A stretch of 64,000 nt of DNA from Megasphaera sp. UBA1696 (GCA_002319965.1 DCJQ01000040.1:1-64000); one strand, 5' to 3'. Shown: positions 1-9,215, counted from the first letter of the stretch. The notes: generated from the sequence alone by a model not told the origin. Translations and numbers: made by a program.

Positions 1-1188
1 GCGAAAAATATTTGACAGTACCAAGAAAAGCCAATATTCATACAAGAGAGCCACATTTTTCGACTCACCTTCATAAATCAAATCTTTACCTTTCCACTCA
101 AGTTGCAGTGCTAAATCAACCATAGAATATACAAAGAAAATTTGAGAATACCCTTCTCGCTTTTGAAGAACTTGATTATTTTGAGGCATGATTTCCAGTT
201 TTCCAATTTCATCAAAAAATCGATCACATAAAATATCGCTCAAAATTTGTTGAATATATAAGGCTTCTCGGAGACATTCAGATTGCGTCGAATCACCATT
301 CAGTCCTAAAGAATCAATTAAATTATCACAAATACTCTTAAATCGCTCTAATGCAAACTTTAAAAATTTATTAGCCACTGTATCAATGCTATTTTTTTTA
401 TGAATAACAGCGATTTTAGATGGAGCATAAAAACAATGCGAATCTTCATTCTTATATTTTTTCCACTGACGACCATAGCTAAAGGGATGCGTATAAAAAT
501 GTTTTGAAGGCCTGCTGCATCCGTTAGGTTTAAGCTCCGAATACTCTGTCAATAGATGGTCTGGATTTCTTTTTATTGCTTCAAATAAGCCCAAAAGGTT
601 TTCACTGAAACAAAATTTCCGCAAAAAGATAAACTGTTCCATTAAAGTTTTGGGATTCTCATGCGATACATTGAAGATATTGGACGTAGATCCAGTATAC
701 TCTAACAATAAGGCAGAACATCGCTCAGCTAAAGATTCCGTAAGCTTTATATAGTCATCTTCATAATCTATCTTCTTGGGAACTACTTCAAATATGATTT
801 TTTTTTGACAATCACAATTGAAAAATACAACTTTAGTCCTACCTAAGTAGTTTATGAACTGAAAAATAACCGAATTTTTATCTTTATCAAGTTTCAAATA
901 TTTATTGTTTTCATTTTGAAAAATAGGTAATGAAATTGTCCCATGCCTATTGTCAACTTTAAAGATATATCGTTTTGTCTCAATTATTCGCAAAATAGGT
1001 TTCCCGTCTATACTTTTTTCGATTTTAATATCATCAGTAATAGGTTTCACTATAGAGGGATATACAGAGTAGTCAGCTCCCAATTCACAAGGTAATTCAT
1101 TTTTCCAATCAATATCTCTATATGTTCCAACAGAATACAGATAAGCATCCTGGTTCTCATTTACTTTAAAACGTAATGCAGCAACCAT
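1..1188 (-). CDS. DUF2357 / McrC-like restriction partner, C-terminus cut by window edge
   Basis: An open frame starts with ATG at 1188 and runs to base 1 without a stop, so the C-terminus lies outside the window. The 396 visible residues begin MVAALRFKVNENQDAYLYSV and end VALLYEYWLFLVLSNIFR. The 'YEYW' segment is the kind of motif seen in DUF2357 proteins, whose C-terminal half is a PD-(D/E)XK nuclease; that half would be the missing part. The gene starts 4 nt after the stop of the McrB-like AAA+ gene, so the two are translated together. In McrBC and in LlaJI-type systems an AAA+ motor pairs with such a nuclease, and I infer the same here. The nuclease residues themselves cannot be seen. Confidence 0.75.
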   Translation of the reverse strand, partial: MVAALRFKVNENQDAYLYSVGTYRDIDWKNELPCELGADYSVYPSIVKPITDDIKIEKSIDGKPILRIIETKRYIFKVDNRHGTISLPIFQNENNKYLKLDKDKNSVIFQFINYLGRTKVVFFNCDCQKKIIFEVVPKKIDYEDDYIKLTESLAERCSALLLEYTGSTSNIFNVSHENPKTLMEQFIFLRKFCFSENLLGLFEAIKRNPDHLLTEYSELKPNGCSRPSKHFYTHPFSYGRQWKKYKNEDSHCFYAPSKIAVIHKKNSIDTVANKFLKFALERFKSICDNLIDSLGLNGDSTQSECLREALYIQQILSDILCDRFFDEIGKLEIMPQNNQVLQKREGYSQIFFVYSMVDLALQLEWKGKDLIYEGESKNVALLYEYWLFLVLSNIFR

Positions 1189-1192
1189 TGTA

Positions 1193-3349
1193 TTATATAA
1201 AACTTGCATACTGGTTATCTGCAAGTTTTCCTTTCATTCTTTTAATTTTTTCACTACTTAAAATCAAATTATTTTCCGAACACAAGATATCCAATTGCTC
1301 TAATAATTCACCAAGCTCTTTTTTATTTCCATGTATCTTTGGAAATATTTTCTGTACCAACTGTTCATCAATTACAGAATAAAAATCAAAATTCACTTTA
1401 TCTTCTGCCAAGCTATATGCAGCAGAAATATACTGGCGAATCTCACGAACAGTTCTGTAAGCAAACTCAAAATTACTATTTTCAACAACTTCATAAATAG
1501 TTTTGAAAATATTTTGAATTTGAACCATTTTATCAGAATTTAAGTCACAATTGCCCTCTCTAATAAAAATGGCTAATCGTTTAAAAGCCTCTGCAGTCCC
1601 ATAAGGGGCGGACTGAATATTTTCATTATCTTTTGGATTCATAAATAAATCCAAAACAGCATCTTTACTTGGCTTAAATTCAATTACATTAGCACGGTCA
1701 AGTACTTTAGGACTGAACATATATGTAGTTTCATCAATATTAACAGTCCCAACAATAAATAAATTTTGAGGATATTTAACCGACTTCGAATAGCCCTCCA
1801 ATATGAATTCTAAGGTTGGAGTTTCCATGTGACTAAGAAAATCTGCAAAGTATCGTTCTACATAACTTAAGTTCATTTCATCGAGAATAATAAAAAATGG
1901 AATATCACTATTTTGAGGAAGGTTTGCTCTTTCAATCAACTCCAGTATAGCCGTCTTTTCATATTTTCCTTTACCATCGTTCGCTAAGGGATTATAAAAA
2001 CCAAGAATTTTAGTATTATCCGTCCAATCAGCACCAACAGGAACTAATAACCAATTTTTCGCCCCATTCTCAAAGTTAACTTCAAGATATTCTGCAAATT
2101 GCTTAGAAATTCTAGTTTTTCCAGTCCCACTACATCCAGTTAAAATGACAAAAGGTTTCGCTAAAAGTGAGCGAATATACCGTTGCGCAAATGGAGTTTT
2201 GAAGCATTCGGGTAACTCACGAATAGTAAAAGATCCCTTCGAGTACTGCAAATACCACTTCCCATCCTCTTTGTAGATTTTTATTATGGGTGAATACATT
2301 GAGTTAATAATACAGATTAACGCATACAGATAGTTTGTACTTGCAATCGTCTCACCAAGTTCAATACTCACCCATTCAGTGGATAGTCTACACCGTTCAG
2401 TTTCCCCATTAAGTGTAATTTTATAGTCTCTATCAATAAAGACTCTACTCTTACCACCACTACGCTCATTAAAAAAATTGGAAGTGGACTTTACAAACAT
2501 ATATCTTAGATAATTCCCTCCGAGATTATCTGTATCTATTTTAATAGTTTTATCATTACTTTTAAGGACATTCGAAAGTCTTTCAAAATTATCTATGTTA
2601 TAAATATAATCCACTAACATTCGCGCACAATCTTTACTTTGGTTAAATGGCAACTCCATGCGGACAAATTCTTCCGTTTCATGTACCCTCGAATCTTCAA
2701 TGGTATCATTAATTTCTTTTCTATAGAATTTACAAAAATTCAGATAGTCAAATCTTTTAAAAAATTCAGCCTTTGATTTTGGATCAGTTATTGGAAAAGA
2801 CTTTTTTATGAAATCAATTTCCTTCTTTACCAATTCAACATTATCATCAACAATATAGAGAATAGTATCATCCCCATTGAGTTTATATTGTATCGGATTC
2901 GCATATTTCTTTATTGCATTAAGAAGGATATCATCACTTTCTCCGCCTATATTTTCTTCCATGAAATCAGAAAAATTAATCGAATGATTTGCACTTTTAA
3001 GTATCACTTCACAAAGTCTACAATAAATGAGAAATGGAGAATCATTTGACTTAACGTATGGATTGGGAGCAAAATATATCTTAAACCAAAAGGTTAAATA
3101 ATTTTCAAGATTTTCATCATCAAATGTATATAAATAGTTATGTATACGAAAAGAATCTGTTGACCTATCTTCCAATCCAAGCTGACAGGCTTGCTGATAT
3201 GCAGTCCTCTTATACCCCCTCATTTTTGTTTCTGCAAAGTCTCTTGCTTCATCCCAAGACATTCTATGCATATCAGGATATACCTCAAGTAAAGCTTTGA
3301 GATTATCTACTGTAAAATTTCTAAACCTTGCCAATGGTGTAAATGACAT
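1193..3349 (-). CDS. McrB-like AAA+ NTPase of a restriction system
   Basis: This 718-residue protein has a long unassigned N-terminal half, probably for DNA or target recognition, and a C-terminal AAA+ motor. Visible motifs are Walker A GCSGTGKT near residue 404, Walker B with FFIILDEMNLS near 485, and GTVNIDETT near 532, where McrB proteins carry their GTxNxxD signature. The start ATG has AAGGAGG ten bases upstream and lies 24 bp after the methyltransferase stop. The DUF2357 gene follows 4 nt downstream. McrB-family motors translocate DNA using GTP or ATP and drive a separate nuclease subunit. The family assignment is firm; whether the substrate is modified or unmodified DNA cannot be told from sequence. 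Like its neighbours it is AT-rich compared with the rest of the window. Confidence 0.85.
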   Translation of the reverse strand: MSFTPLARFRNFTVDNLKALLEVYPDMHRMSWDEARDFAETKMRGYKRTAYQQACQLGLEDRSTDSFRIHNYLYTFDDENLENYLTFWFKIYFAPNPYVKSNDSPFLIYCRLCEVILKSANHSINFSDFMEENIGGESDDILLNAIKKYANPIQYKLNGDDTILYIVDDNVELVKKEIDFIKKSFPITDPKSKAEFFKRFDYLNFCKFYRKEINDTIEDSRVHETEEFVRMELPFNQSKDCARMLVDYIYNIDNFERLSNVLKSNDKTIKIDTDNLGGNYLRYMFVKSTSNFFNERSGGKSRVFIDRDYKITLNGETERCRLSTEWVSIELGETIASTNYLYALICIINSMYSPIIKIYKEDGKWYLQYSKGSFTIRELPECFKTPFAQRYIRSLLAKPFVILTGCSGTGKTRISKQFAEYLEVNFENGAKNWLLVPVGADWTDNTKILGFYNPLANDGKGKYEKTAILELIERANLPQNSDIPFFIILDEMNLSYVERYFADFLSHMETPTLEFILEGYSKSVKYPQNLFIVGTVNIDETTYMFSPKVLDRANVIEFKPSKDAVLDLFMNPKDNENIQSAPYGTAEAFKRLAIFIREGNCDLNSDKMVQIQNIFKTIYEVVENSNFEFAYRTVREIRQYISAAYSLAEDKVNFDFYSVIDEQLVQKIFPKIHGNKKELGELLEQLDILCSENNLILSSEKIKRMKGKLADNQYASFI

Positions 3350-3373
3350 AATCTATGGGCCTCCTTCATAAAA

Positions 3374-5113
3374 TCATCGATCGAGGTCAGGATAGCTTTT
3401 TAATATTTTCTGCATTATGTGGATAAGTACATCAACAACAATGCTATTGCCTGCCTGTTGATACATTGCTGTATTTGAAACGACAATTCTAAACTTATCA
3501 GAAAATCCCATTAGTCGCAGACATTCTCTTGGAGTAAGTTTTCTTAATCGCCCATCAGTTGTAACATAATTATCAACTCCAGCACGATGCATTTTATGCA
3601 TCGTTGTAAGTAATGGGCGTGCAACATCTAAATCAGTCTCAGGCCTACTATAAAAATTTTTTGTACCAGGTGACAGCACATATTTTTTCACTTTTTCTGA
3701 AAGATAATATTTTTCTAAATCTTCTATATGATTCCTTTCAGCATCTTCTTCGCTTTGAAAAACAAAATCCCCATGCCAATTAAATTGTTGATTTTTCTTT
3801 TGACAAAGCTGTATATCCCCATCAATCTGAGTAAAACGCTTAGATAAATTTTTCTCACTGGTAACAAAATCGACCCCTTTTTTCGGTAAAAAATAGCCGC
3901 CAGGGGCATTATCCAATAAAAAATCCTTCATCTTCTTTTTAAGTGGAATTGCTCTAGGGAATTCAAAAGTGGCAGACAAATGCAAGTCATTTCTAAAACC
4001 AACAACAAACAGCCGTTCTCGATTTTGTGGTATCCCATAATCTCTCGCATTAAGAACTTTCCAACTAAAATTATATTCTAATTCACTAAATACTTGCTGC
4101 ATCTTTTTCCAGGTTTTACCTTTATCATGAGAAATTACAGCTCGAACATTTTCATAGATAAATACCTTAGGCCTGATTTCATTAATTAAACGTGCATACT
4201 CATAAAATAAAGTCCCACGAGTATCATCAAGACCTCTTTGTTTTCCAACAAAACTGAATGACTGACAAGGACTTCCGCCAACGAATAAATCAACCTTTCC
4301 AGTGTATTGTTTACCATCTAAAAACGCAACATTCCAATGGTAATTTTCTTCATCGACTTCATAGTTAGCTGTATAACTTACCTTAACCTTATTACGCTTT
4401 TCCTGACCAGCATATAAAGAATCGACATATTCTTTTTTAGATTTCCAATCGTGCCCCATGGAATTTAAATGTTCCTGTACACGAAGATAATTAATTTTTT
4501 CATAAAGCATACTTGTTCTCTGAGCTAAATCAATAACTCGACGGATGAGTTTTCTTCCATTATCGCTCTCAAATCTGTCAAGAAGCTCTACAACACTCTG
4601 CAAAAGCCCTTCCTTTTCAAGTACATCTTTATTATCTCGGAAATCATTTGAGAAAGTCAGTAGAAGTAAAAATTCTGTAAGACGAATATTAGCATAGGAT
4701 CCTTTATCTAAATTTTTCAGTCTATTAGCATATTCCTTTTTTCTATTTGTTTTTAATATTGCCGAATCTAAAAGAGCCCTTGTTGTATCTTTAAGTAGTT
4801 TATTGTCCTTTACTACAATATTTCTCAGATAACTATCAACATTCTGAAATTCAGCGATTGAAGCAGAAAGCATCCCTTCTAATTGTTCTTTATATAACTC
4901 TTCAACTCCATCCTTAAAACTAATTAACTTTATCCGCTTATCAAGTTCTGACAGTGCATTTTTAATACTATCAATATCTACATCTATTTTTTTATTCAGA
5001 ATATTTACATCACCATTATCACACGCAAAAATTATTTTATTGCCGATTTCCATTCTATTTAAAGCATGTTCAATTGCTCCGATACCGCTAAATGCAGTCG
5101 CAAGTCTAATCAT
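3374..5113 (-). CDS. DNA cytosine-C5 methyltransferase with a large insert between motifs I and IV
   Basis: Canonical motif order is seen: motif I (TAFSGIGAIE) near residue 6, motif IV with the catalytic cysteine (GGSPCQSFSFVGKQRG) near 277, motif VI (ENV), motif VIII (QNRERL), and motifs IX-X at the C-terminus (RPLLTTMHK, QQAGNSIVVD). In most C5 methyltransferases motif IV lies about 75-80 residues after motif I; here the gap is about 270, filled by a charged helical segment. I chose ATG at 5113 over an in-frame TTG at 5128 because GGTGAG sits just upstream and this places motif I next to the N-terminus, as usual. The gene is followed by the McrB-like gene, so it probably protects the sequence which that restriction machine attacks. 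Length 579 residues; the family is commonly 320-450. Confidence 0.9.
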   Translation of the reverse strand: MIRLATAFSGIGAIEHALNRMEIGNKIIFACDNGDVNILNKKIDVDIDSIKNALSELDKRIKLISFKDGVEELYKEQLEGMLSASIAEFQNVDSYLRNIVVKDNKLLKDTTRALLDSAILKTNRKKEYANRLKNLDKGSYANIRLTEFLLLLTFSNDFRDNKDVLEKEGLLQSVVELLDRFESDNGRKLIRRVIDLAQRTSMLYEKINYLRVQEHLNSMGHDWKSKKEYVDSLYAGQEKRNKVKVSYTANYEVDEENYHWNVAFLDGKQYTGKVDLFVGGSPCQSFSFVGKQRGLDDTRGTLFYEYARLINEIRPKVFIYENVRAVISHDKGKTWKKMQQVFSELEYNFSWKVLNARDYGIPQNRERLFVVGFRNDLHLSATFEFPRAIPLKKKMKDFLLDNAPGGYFLPKKGVDFVTSEKNLSKRFTQIDGDIQLCQKKNQQFNWHGDFVFQSEEDAERNHIEDLEKYYLSEKVKKYVLSPGTKNFYSRPETDLDVARPLLTTMHKMHRAGVDNYVTTDGRLRKLTPRECLRLMGFSDKFRIVVSNTAMYQQAGNSIVVDVLIHIMQKILKSYPDLDR

Positions 5114-5333
5114 ATAGCTCTCACCCAATTATATTATATTCTCTTGCCTTATATATATTTAATTTAATCCCGAAAGAGTTAATACAAATAAATTCATTTT
5201 TATAATTCGCGAAGAGATTAAGTGCTAAAATTAATATAAAAGCCCTCTTATTAATCAATATATTCAACCTATTTTTATAGTATTTTTTATTATAACATCA
5301 AATAACCACGCTGCCTATAAAAAGATAGATGTT

Positions 5334-6422
5334 TTACTTCCGAACAGCGCCTAAATATGGCAACCCTTCAAACGCTTCAGCAACATCTACATAAGGCAAG
5401 GTTCCAAATAAAGTCGGCGCCTCACTATGTGTTGGACGAGGTATATCAATCTTTCCTATGCGTCTATCCGTCCCTATAAAAATTGCTCGCTTTCTCTTTT
5501 GCGGCGCTCCATAATCTGCAGCACATAAAATTTTTTCTGAAACATTATACCCTAAAGCATCCATCTTATTTAAGATTGATTTATATAACCTCCCCTTGTT
5601 TACGGATTTTATATTCGAAACATTTTCCATCACAAAATATTTTGGATTGATTTCCTCTATAAATCGCAGAAACTGAAAAATTAATCGTCCTCTCGGATCC
5701 TCAATTGATTTTTGCTTCCCAGCTTGTGAAAAAGCTTGGCAAGGCGGCCCACCATATATCAAATCCGGTTTATCGGCTAGGCCGGTATTTTTTTTCCAAT
5801 ATTCCAAAGGATTGCTGATTTCGCAAATATCTTGAACTAATATTTTAGTTTTATCTCCTAAGTACCCATCTAAAGTATTGCAGGCATCCCGCCAACAATC
5901 AATCGCCAATTTAGTATGAATTACAGTCTCATCGTACTTAGCTTGATATGCCCCTATATCCATACCACCAGCTCCGCAAAACAGAGAAAAGGCCGTCAAT
6001 GTTTTCTTTGAACGACTATTCTCAAACAGACAAATCTGATTAAATATGTTTTTTGCGAGTTGCACTGGAACAGCATTTCCAACCTGTTGCTGGGTACTTG
6101 TTAAAGTCCCTTTAAATTCCAAATCATCAGGAAATCCTTGTAAACGAGCGGCTTCTCTCACAGTAATATATCTGTTTTCATACGGATGCTCAAATTTATT
6201 AAAAATAAACCCGGTAACAGTTAAAGACGGTTTATTAGGATCAAGTCGTATTAACCGCATATTAGGACCTCCTTTTCTACTTTTATCTTCTTTCACATAA
6301 TATTTAAAACTGTCATGCCAAAGATTTTCAGGCAAATCCTGCATTTTTTGCCCAATTTTCAAAGTATCTAGTCTTTTCTGCACAATGCAACTAACGCGTC
6401 GCGCGACGTGATTATACACCAT
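5334..6422 (-). CDS. Circularly permuted DNA cytosine-C5 methyltransferase
   Basis: All the C5-methyltransferase motifs are present but in permuted order. The N-terminal 140 residues hold what is normally the C-terminus: the recognition region, motif IX (RLDPNKPSLTVTG), REAARLQGFPD and motif X (QQQVGNAVP). Motif I follows (FSLFCGAGGMDIG, near residue 142), then motif IV with the catalytic Cys (GGPPCQAFSQAGKQ, near 223), motif VI (MENVSNI) and motif VIII (QKRKRAIFIG), and the protein ends soon after. M.BssHII is the classic permuted example. I prefer ATG at 6422 to an upstream in-frame start at 6443 because GGAGG lies eight bases before it; it then overlaps the upstream endonuclease-like gene by 11 bp, which suggests coupled translation. 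Length 362 residues. Confidence 0.92.
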   Translation of the reverse strand: MVYNHVARRVSCIVQKRLDTLKIGQKMQDLPENLWHDSFKYYVKEDKSRKGGPNMRLIRLDPNKPSLTVTGFIFNKFEHPYENRYITVREAARLQGFPDDLEFKGTLTSTQQQVGNAVPVQLAKNIFNQICLFENSRSKKTLTAFSLFCGAGGMDIGAYQAKYDETVIHTKLAIDCWRDACNTLDGYLGDKTKILVQDICEISNPLEYWKKNTGLADKPDLIYGGPPCQAFSQAGKQKSIEDPRGRLIFQFLRFIEEINPKYFVMENVSNIKSVNKGRLYKSILNKMDALGYNVSEKILCAADYGAPQKRKRAIFIGTDRRIGKIDIPRPTHSEAPTLFGTLPYVDVAEAFEGLPYLGAVRK

Positions 6423-7626
6423 GTACCGCTCCTCCAAAATCAAATAAATGCTTCATCCAAGGATCCCTTATATCTGACTTAGTAAAGGACAAAATGCCGT
6501 CAAAAAGATTGTACATTGGGGTGTCGGAATCAAGTTGTCCTGCTCTTATAATACTGTGAGAAGAATCCAATGTCCATATAATATCCCGAACAGTGAGTAA
6601 ATATGCATCATAATGTCTTACGGCGTGAATATTAGAAATAACTGCCGTCTTGATATTTGAATCATTCGGCTTATACTCACTTCCAAGTTTCAGTACTTGA
6701 TAAATAGCTTTTTTTATATCATCGGTTCTATCCATACCTACGCTTGTTTTCCCATCGGAAACCGATTCAAACCCTTTGCCTCTGCGGTTAGGCCAATCGT
6801 CCGGCCGACGCTCATCCGGTTGTCCACAACCATTAGTAAGCCAAAATAATGACACATTCTTGTCTTTATTAGAGTATGCAATAAACGCTTTTTTCCAATA
6901 TTTATAATATATATCAAAAAAACCATCTTTTTTATTCAAAAGTCTCAACAAGGCATTATAAAAAGGTTTATTGTCTTCCGTCCATTGAATTTCAAGAGGA
7001 AAAAATCGTTCAGGAAGTTCCTTTTTTACGGCTGGAATAAAAATTCCAATTTCGGATTTTTTTAAAGATGGATTATCTGCTAAAGAATGGTTAACATAAG
7101 CCAAATCTCCATCCACGTTATTCGTAAGACGGTCACACTCCATTGCTAAAGGCAGTGTGAGCATGGGGGCAGATTTTACCTCAGCTATAATCACTTTTTG
7201 GCTGTCTTTATCATATATAACAGCATCAATAGGTTCTGACGCTTTAGAGATTTCAACATTTCGTCCATTTCTCTTTAAAACATATTCTAACATATGGCAG
7301 AGTAATTCTGATGTAATCATACCAATGTGGCCAGATTTAGGCTTATGAGCCTTCGTATATTTAAATTCATTATGCCCTATACAACGAGGACACGTATTAG
7401 TATAAGGATAAATCAGCATTTGAGGTGTCTCATCACAATACGTCCAGCCTTTATTGGCAACTGAATTATAGTATTCAGTAGATGCCAATAAATCGAAAGC
7501 AGCTGCTAATCTATGTCCTCTCTCATTTTGTTGTAAAGTATCTAATGCCATCTCTGTAACAGTATCTATTACTCGAATAATTTCCTGCGACAATTCACTA
7601 GGCCTTCTCAAATTCAAAATATCCAT
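6412..7626 (-). CDS. Putative type II restriction endonuclease (PD-(D/E)XK)
   Basis: This 404-residue protein is directly upstream of, and overlaps, the permuted C5 methyltransferase. A PD-(D/E)XK-like core is visible around residue 130-160: EPIDAVIYDKDSQK followed by VIIAEVKSAPML, with Asp, then Glu-x-Lys on a predicted strand. A CPRC pair near residue 93 could bind metal. I do not recognise a specific endonuclease family, so the call rests on the core motif, the length and the tight coupling to a methyltransferase. It could instead be an accessory nuclease of the same kind as the third restriction gene in BsuMI. It is the first gene of the leftward defence operon; its ATG is preceded by AAAGGGG. 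Confidence 0.65.
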   Translation of the reverse strand: MDILNLRRPSELSQEIIRVIDTVTEMALDTLQQNERGHRLAAAFDLLASTEYYNSVANKGWTYCDETPQMLIYPYTNTCPRCIGHNEFKYTKAHKPKSGHIGMITSELLCHMLEYVLKRNGRNVEISKASEPIDAVIYDKDSQKVIIAEVKSAPMLTLPLAMECDRLTNNVDGDLAYVNHSLADNPSLKKSEIGIFIPAVKKELPERFFPLEIQWTEDNKPFYNALLRLLNKKDGFFDIYYKYWKKAFIAYSNKDKNVSLFWLTNGCGQPDERRPDDWPNRRGKGFESVSDGKTSVGMDRTDDIKKAIYQVLKLGSEYKPNDSNIKTAVISNIHAVRHYDAYLLTVRDIIWTLDSSHSIIRAGQLDSDTPMYNLFDGILSFTKSDIRDPWMKHLFDFGGAVHGV

Positions 7627-8226
7627 AAGGTTTCCCGCCCCTTTTATTTCAAAAAATATCAGGAGATAGTTTGATTATTCTCTACTCCTACATCCATTTT
7701 TATCATTTATTTAATTGGCTGACGTTCATGATTATGATTTCCCATTTCCCTTGGCAATCACTGGTAAGCAGCTAATACACCATCTAGAGAGACCTCTGTC
7801 TCCTTGTTCCTTCTTAGCCACAATAATTGGTATATCCAAACAAATTAAACTTGCTAAAAGGAATAATCGTTTCTTCTCGTACGCGCCAACCATCATCATT
7901 TCGAAGAAAAAATTTCCATTTAAAAAGCTCCGCCCCGTGTTGAAGCACAGGTTTGGAGCTCGCCAAATAACACTTTTATTATATCAAATTTTTGTAGAAA
8001 AGTATATTTTATGCTGGGCATGCTCCTTCTTTTTTATTTACTGCATTAAAATTTCCCCACAACTATTTTGCACTATCCCGGCGAAAATGGCTCGACTTCT
8101 AAATTCTCTACAAGAGGCTTCTAATCGGGCGCAGGAAGGCTTTTGGAGTCTTGGCCGTCTATTTATACCGTCTGCCTTATGAGGCCTTTTAACTTGCGTT
8201 TACAGCGTGTTTTCCTTATGAAAAAA
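7627..8226. other. Intergenic boundary between AT-rich defence island and GC-rich chromosome
   Basis: About 600 bases without a convincing gene. An open frame at 7715-8182 (+) has no recognisable domain, no good ribosome-binding site and runs against local gene direction, so I do not call it. A hairpin with a T-run on the minus strand lies at 7926-7960. The rest is AT-rich and featureless to me. Base composition and codon use change sharply across this stretch, so it probably holds the island junction, but I see no integrase, tRNA or direct repeats. Confidence 0.5.
7926..7960 (-). terminator. Terminator-like two-part hairpin with T-run
   Basis: Read on the minus strand, AGCTCC...GGAGCT encloses an inner stem CCTGTG/CACGGG and is followed by TTTTT. 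A TATAAT box lies immediately upstream at 7978-7983 with no good -35 box. It could end a short transcript or attenuate the defence operon that starts at 7626. Confidence 0.45.
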
Positions 8227-8254
8227 GACGTCCCATGAAAAATCATGGAACGCC
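8227..8254 (-). terminator. Rho-independent terminator after crt
   Basis: Twelve-base arms GGCGTTCCATGA and TCATGGGACGTC (one mismatch) enclose a short T-rich loop, and TTTTTTC follows on the minus strand. It lies 26 bp beyond the crotonase stop. Confidence 0.85.
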
Positions 8255-8280
8255 CCTTTATTCGGAGTCAAACGATGATA

Positions 8281-9063
8281 TTATTTGCCTTCAAAGGTCG
8301 GTTTACGTTTTTCGACGAAAGCAGCCATGCCTTCTTTCTGGTCGTTCGTGGAGAAGCAGAGACCGAAGACTTCAGCTTCGTAAGCGATGCCGGTTACGAC
8401 GTCGCAGTTGATGCCGCGGTTGATGGCAGCTTTGGAGAGCTGTACGGCAACGGGAGCGTTCTTAGCGATTTTGCCTGCCAATTTGAGGACAGCCGGCATT
8501 AATTCTTCCTGAGGAACGACTTTATTTACGAGGCCGATAGCTTTTGCATCTTCAGCACCGATCATGCCGCCGGTGTAGATGAGTTCTTTAGCCTGGCCGC
8601 GGCCGACAACACGAGTCAGACGCTGGGTGCCGCCGAAGCCCGGGGTAATGCCGAGGCCGACTTCAGGCTGGCCGAATTTTGCGTTTTCCGATGCATAGCG
8701 GATGTCGCAAGCGCAGGAAAGTTCGCAGCCGCCGCCGAGGCAGAAGCCGTTGATAGCAGCGATAACAGGCTGAGGCATGTTTTCGATTTCCGTGAAGACG
8801 TTCTGACCGAACTGGCCCCATTCGCGGCCTTCTGCCGGAGTCTTGGTAGCCATTTCTTTGATGTCTGCGCCGGCAACGAAGGATTTTTCACCGGCACCGG
8901 TGATGACGACGACTTTAACGGCTTTGTCGACAGCGATCTTTTCGATAGCGTCTTTTAATTCCGTAACCGTGTCGAGGTTCAAAGCGTTCAGGGCTTTCGG
9001 ACGATTGATGGTAATCGTTGCGATACCATTTTCTACTGCACAAAGAATGTTCTGGTAATCCAT
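8281..9063 (-). CDS. crt: 3-hydroxybutyryl-CoA dehydratase (crotonase)
   Basis: A 260-residue enoyl-CoA hydratase/isomerase-family protein. It removes water from 3-hydroxybutyryl-CoA to give crotonyl-CoA, a cytoplasmic step of butyrate formation. The oxyanion-hole segment AGADIKEM (near 64-71) and GGGCELSCACD (110-120) are clear, and the two catalytic glutamates expected for a hydratase are Glu114 (in GGCEL) and Glu134 (in PEVGLG). The length is standard. GGAGG precedes the ATG. The 3-hydroxybutyryl-CoA dehydrogenase gene lies just upstream and makes its substrate; a terminator separates them, so crt probably also has its own promoter in the 150-bp gap, though I see only weak boxes there. Substrate specificity for C4 is inferred from this pairing. 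Confidence 0.93.
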   Translation of the reverse strand: MDYQNILCAVENGIATITINRPKALNALNLDTVTELKDAIEKIAVDKAVKVVVITGAGEKSFVAGADIKEMATKTPAEGREWGQFGQNVFTEIENMPQPVIAAINGFCLGGGCELSCACDIRYASENAKFGQPEVGLGITPGFGGTQRLTRVVGRGQAKELIYTGGMIGAEDAKAIGLVNKVVPQEELMPAVLKLAGKIAKNAPVAVQLSKAAINRGINCDVVTGIAYEAEVFGLCFSTNDQKEGMAAFVEKRKPTFEGK

Positions 9064-9215
9064 GAGATAAACCTCCTAAAACAACTGATATAGAGAATAG
9101 TATAGAATGAGTATAGAAAGCGACGGATCTTTTCCATGATGGAATCCAACAGGCCGGACCGCCCCCGGGATGCTGGCGAGATACGCCGTTTTTATGACCG
9201 CAAATCTTTAAAAAT

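Noticed and set aside
7715..8182. 155-codon plus-strand frame in the gap next to the defence island
   Set aside because: No domain, no good ribosome-binding site, and it crosses a minus-strand terminator-like hairpin.
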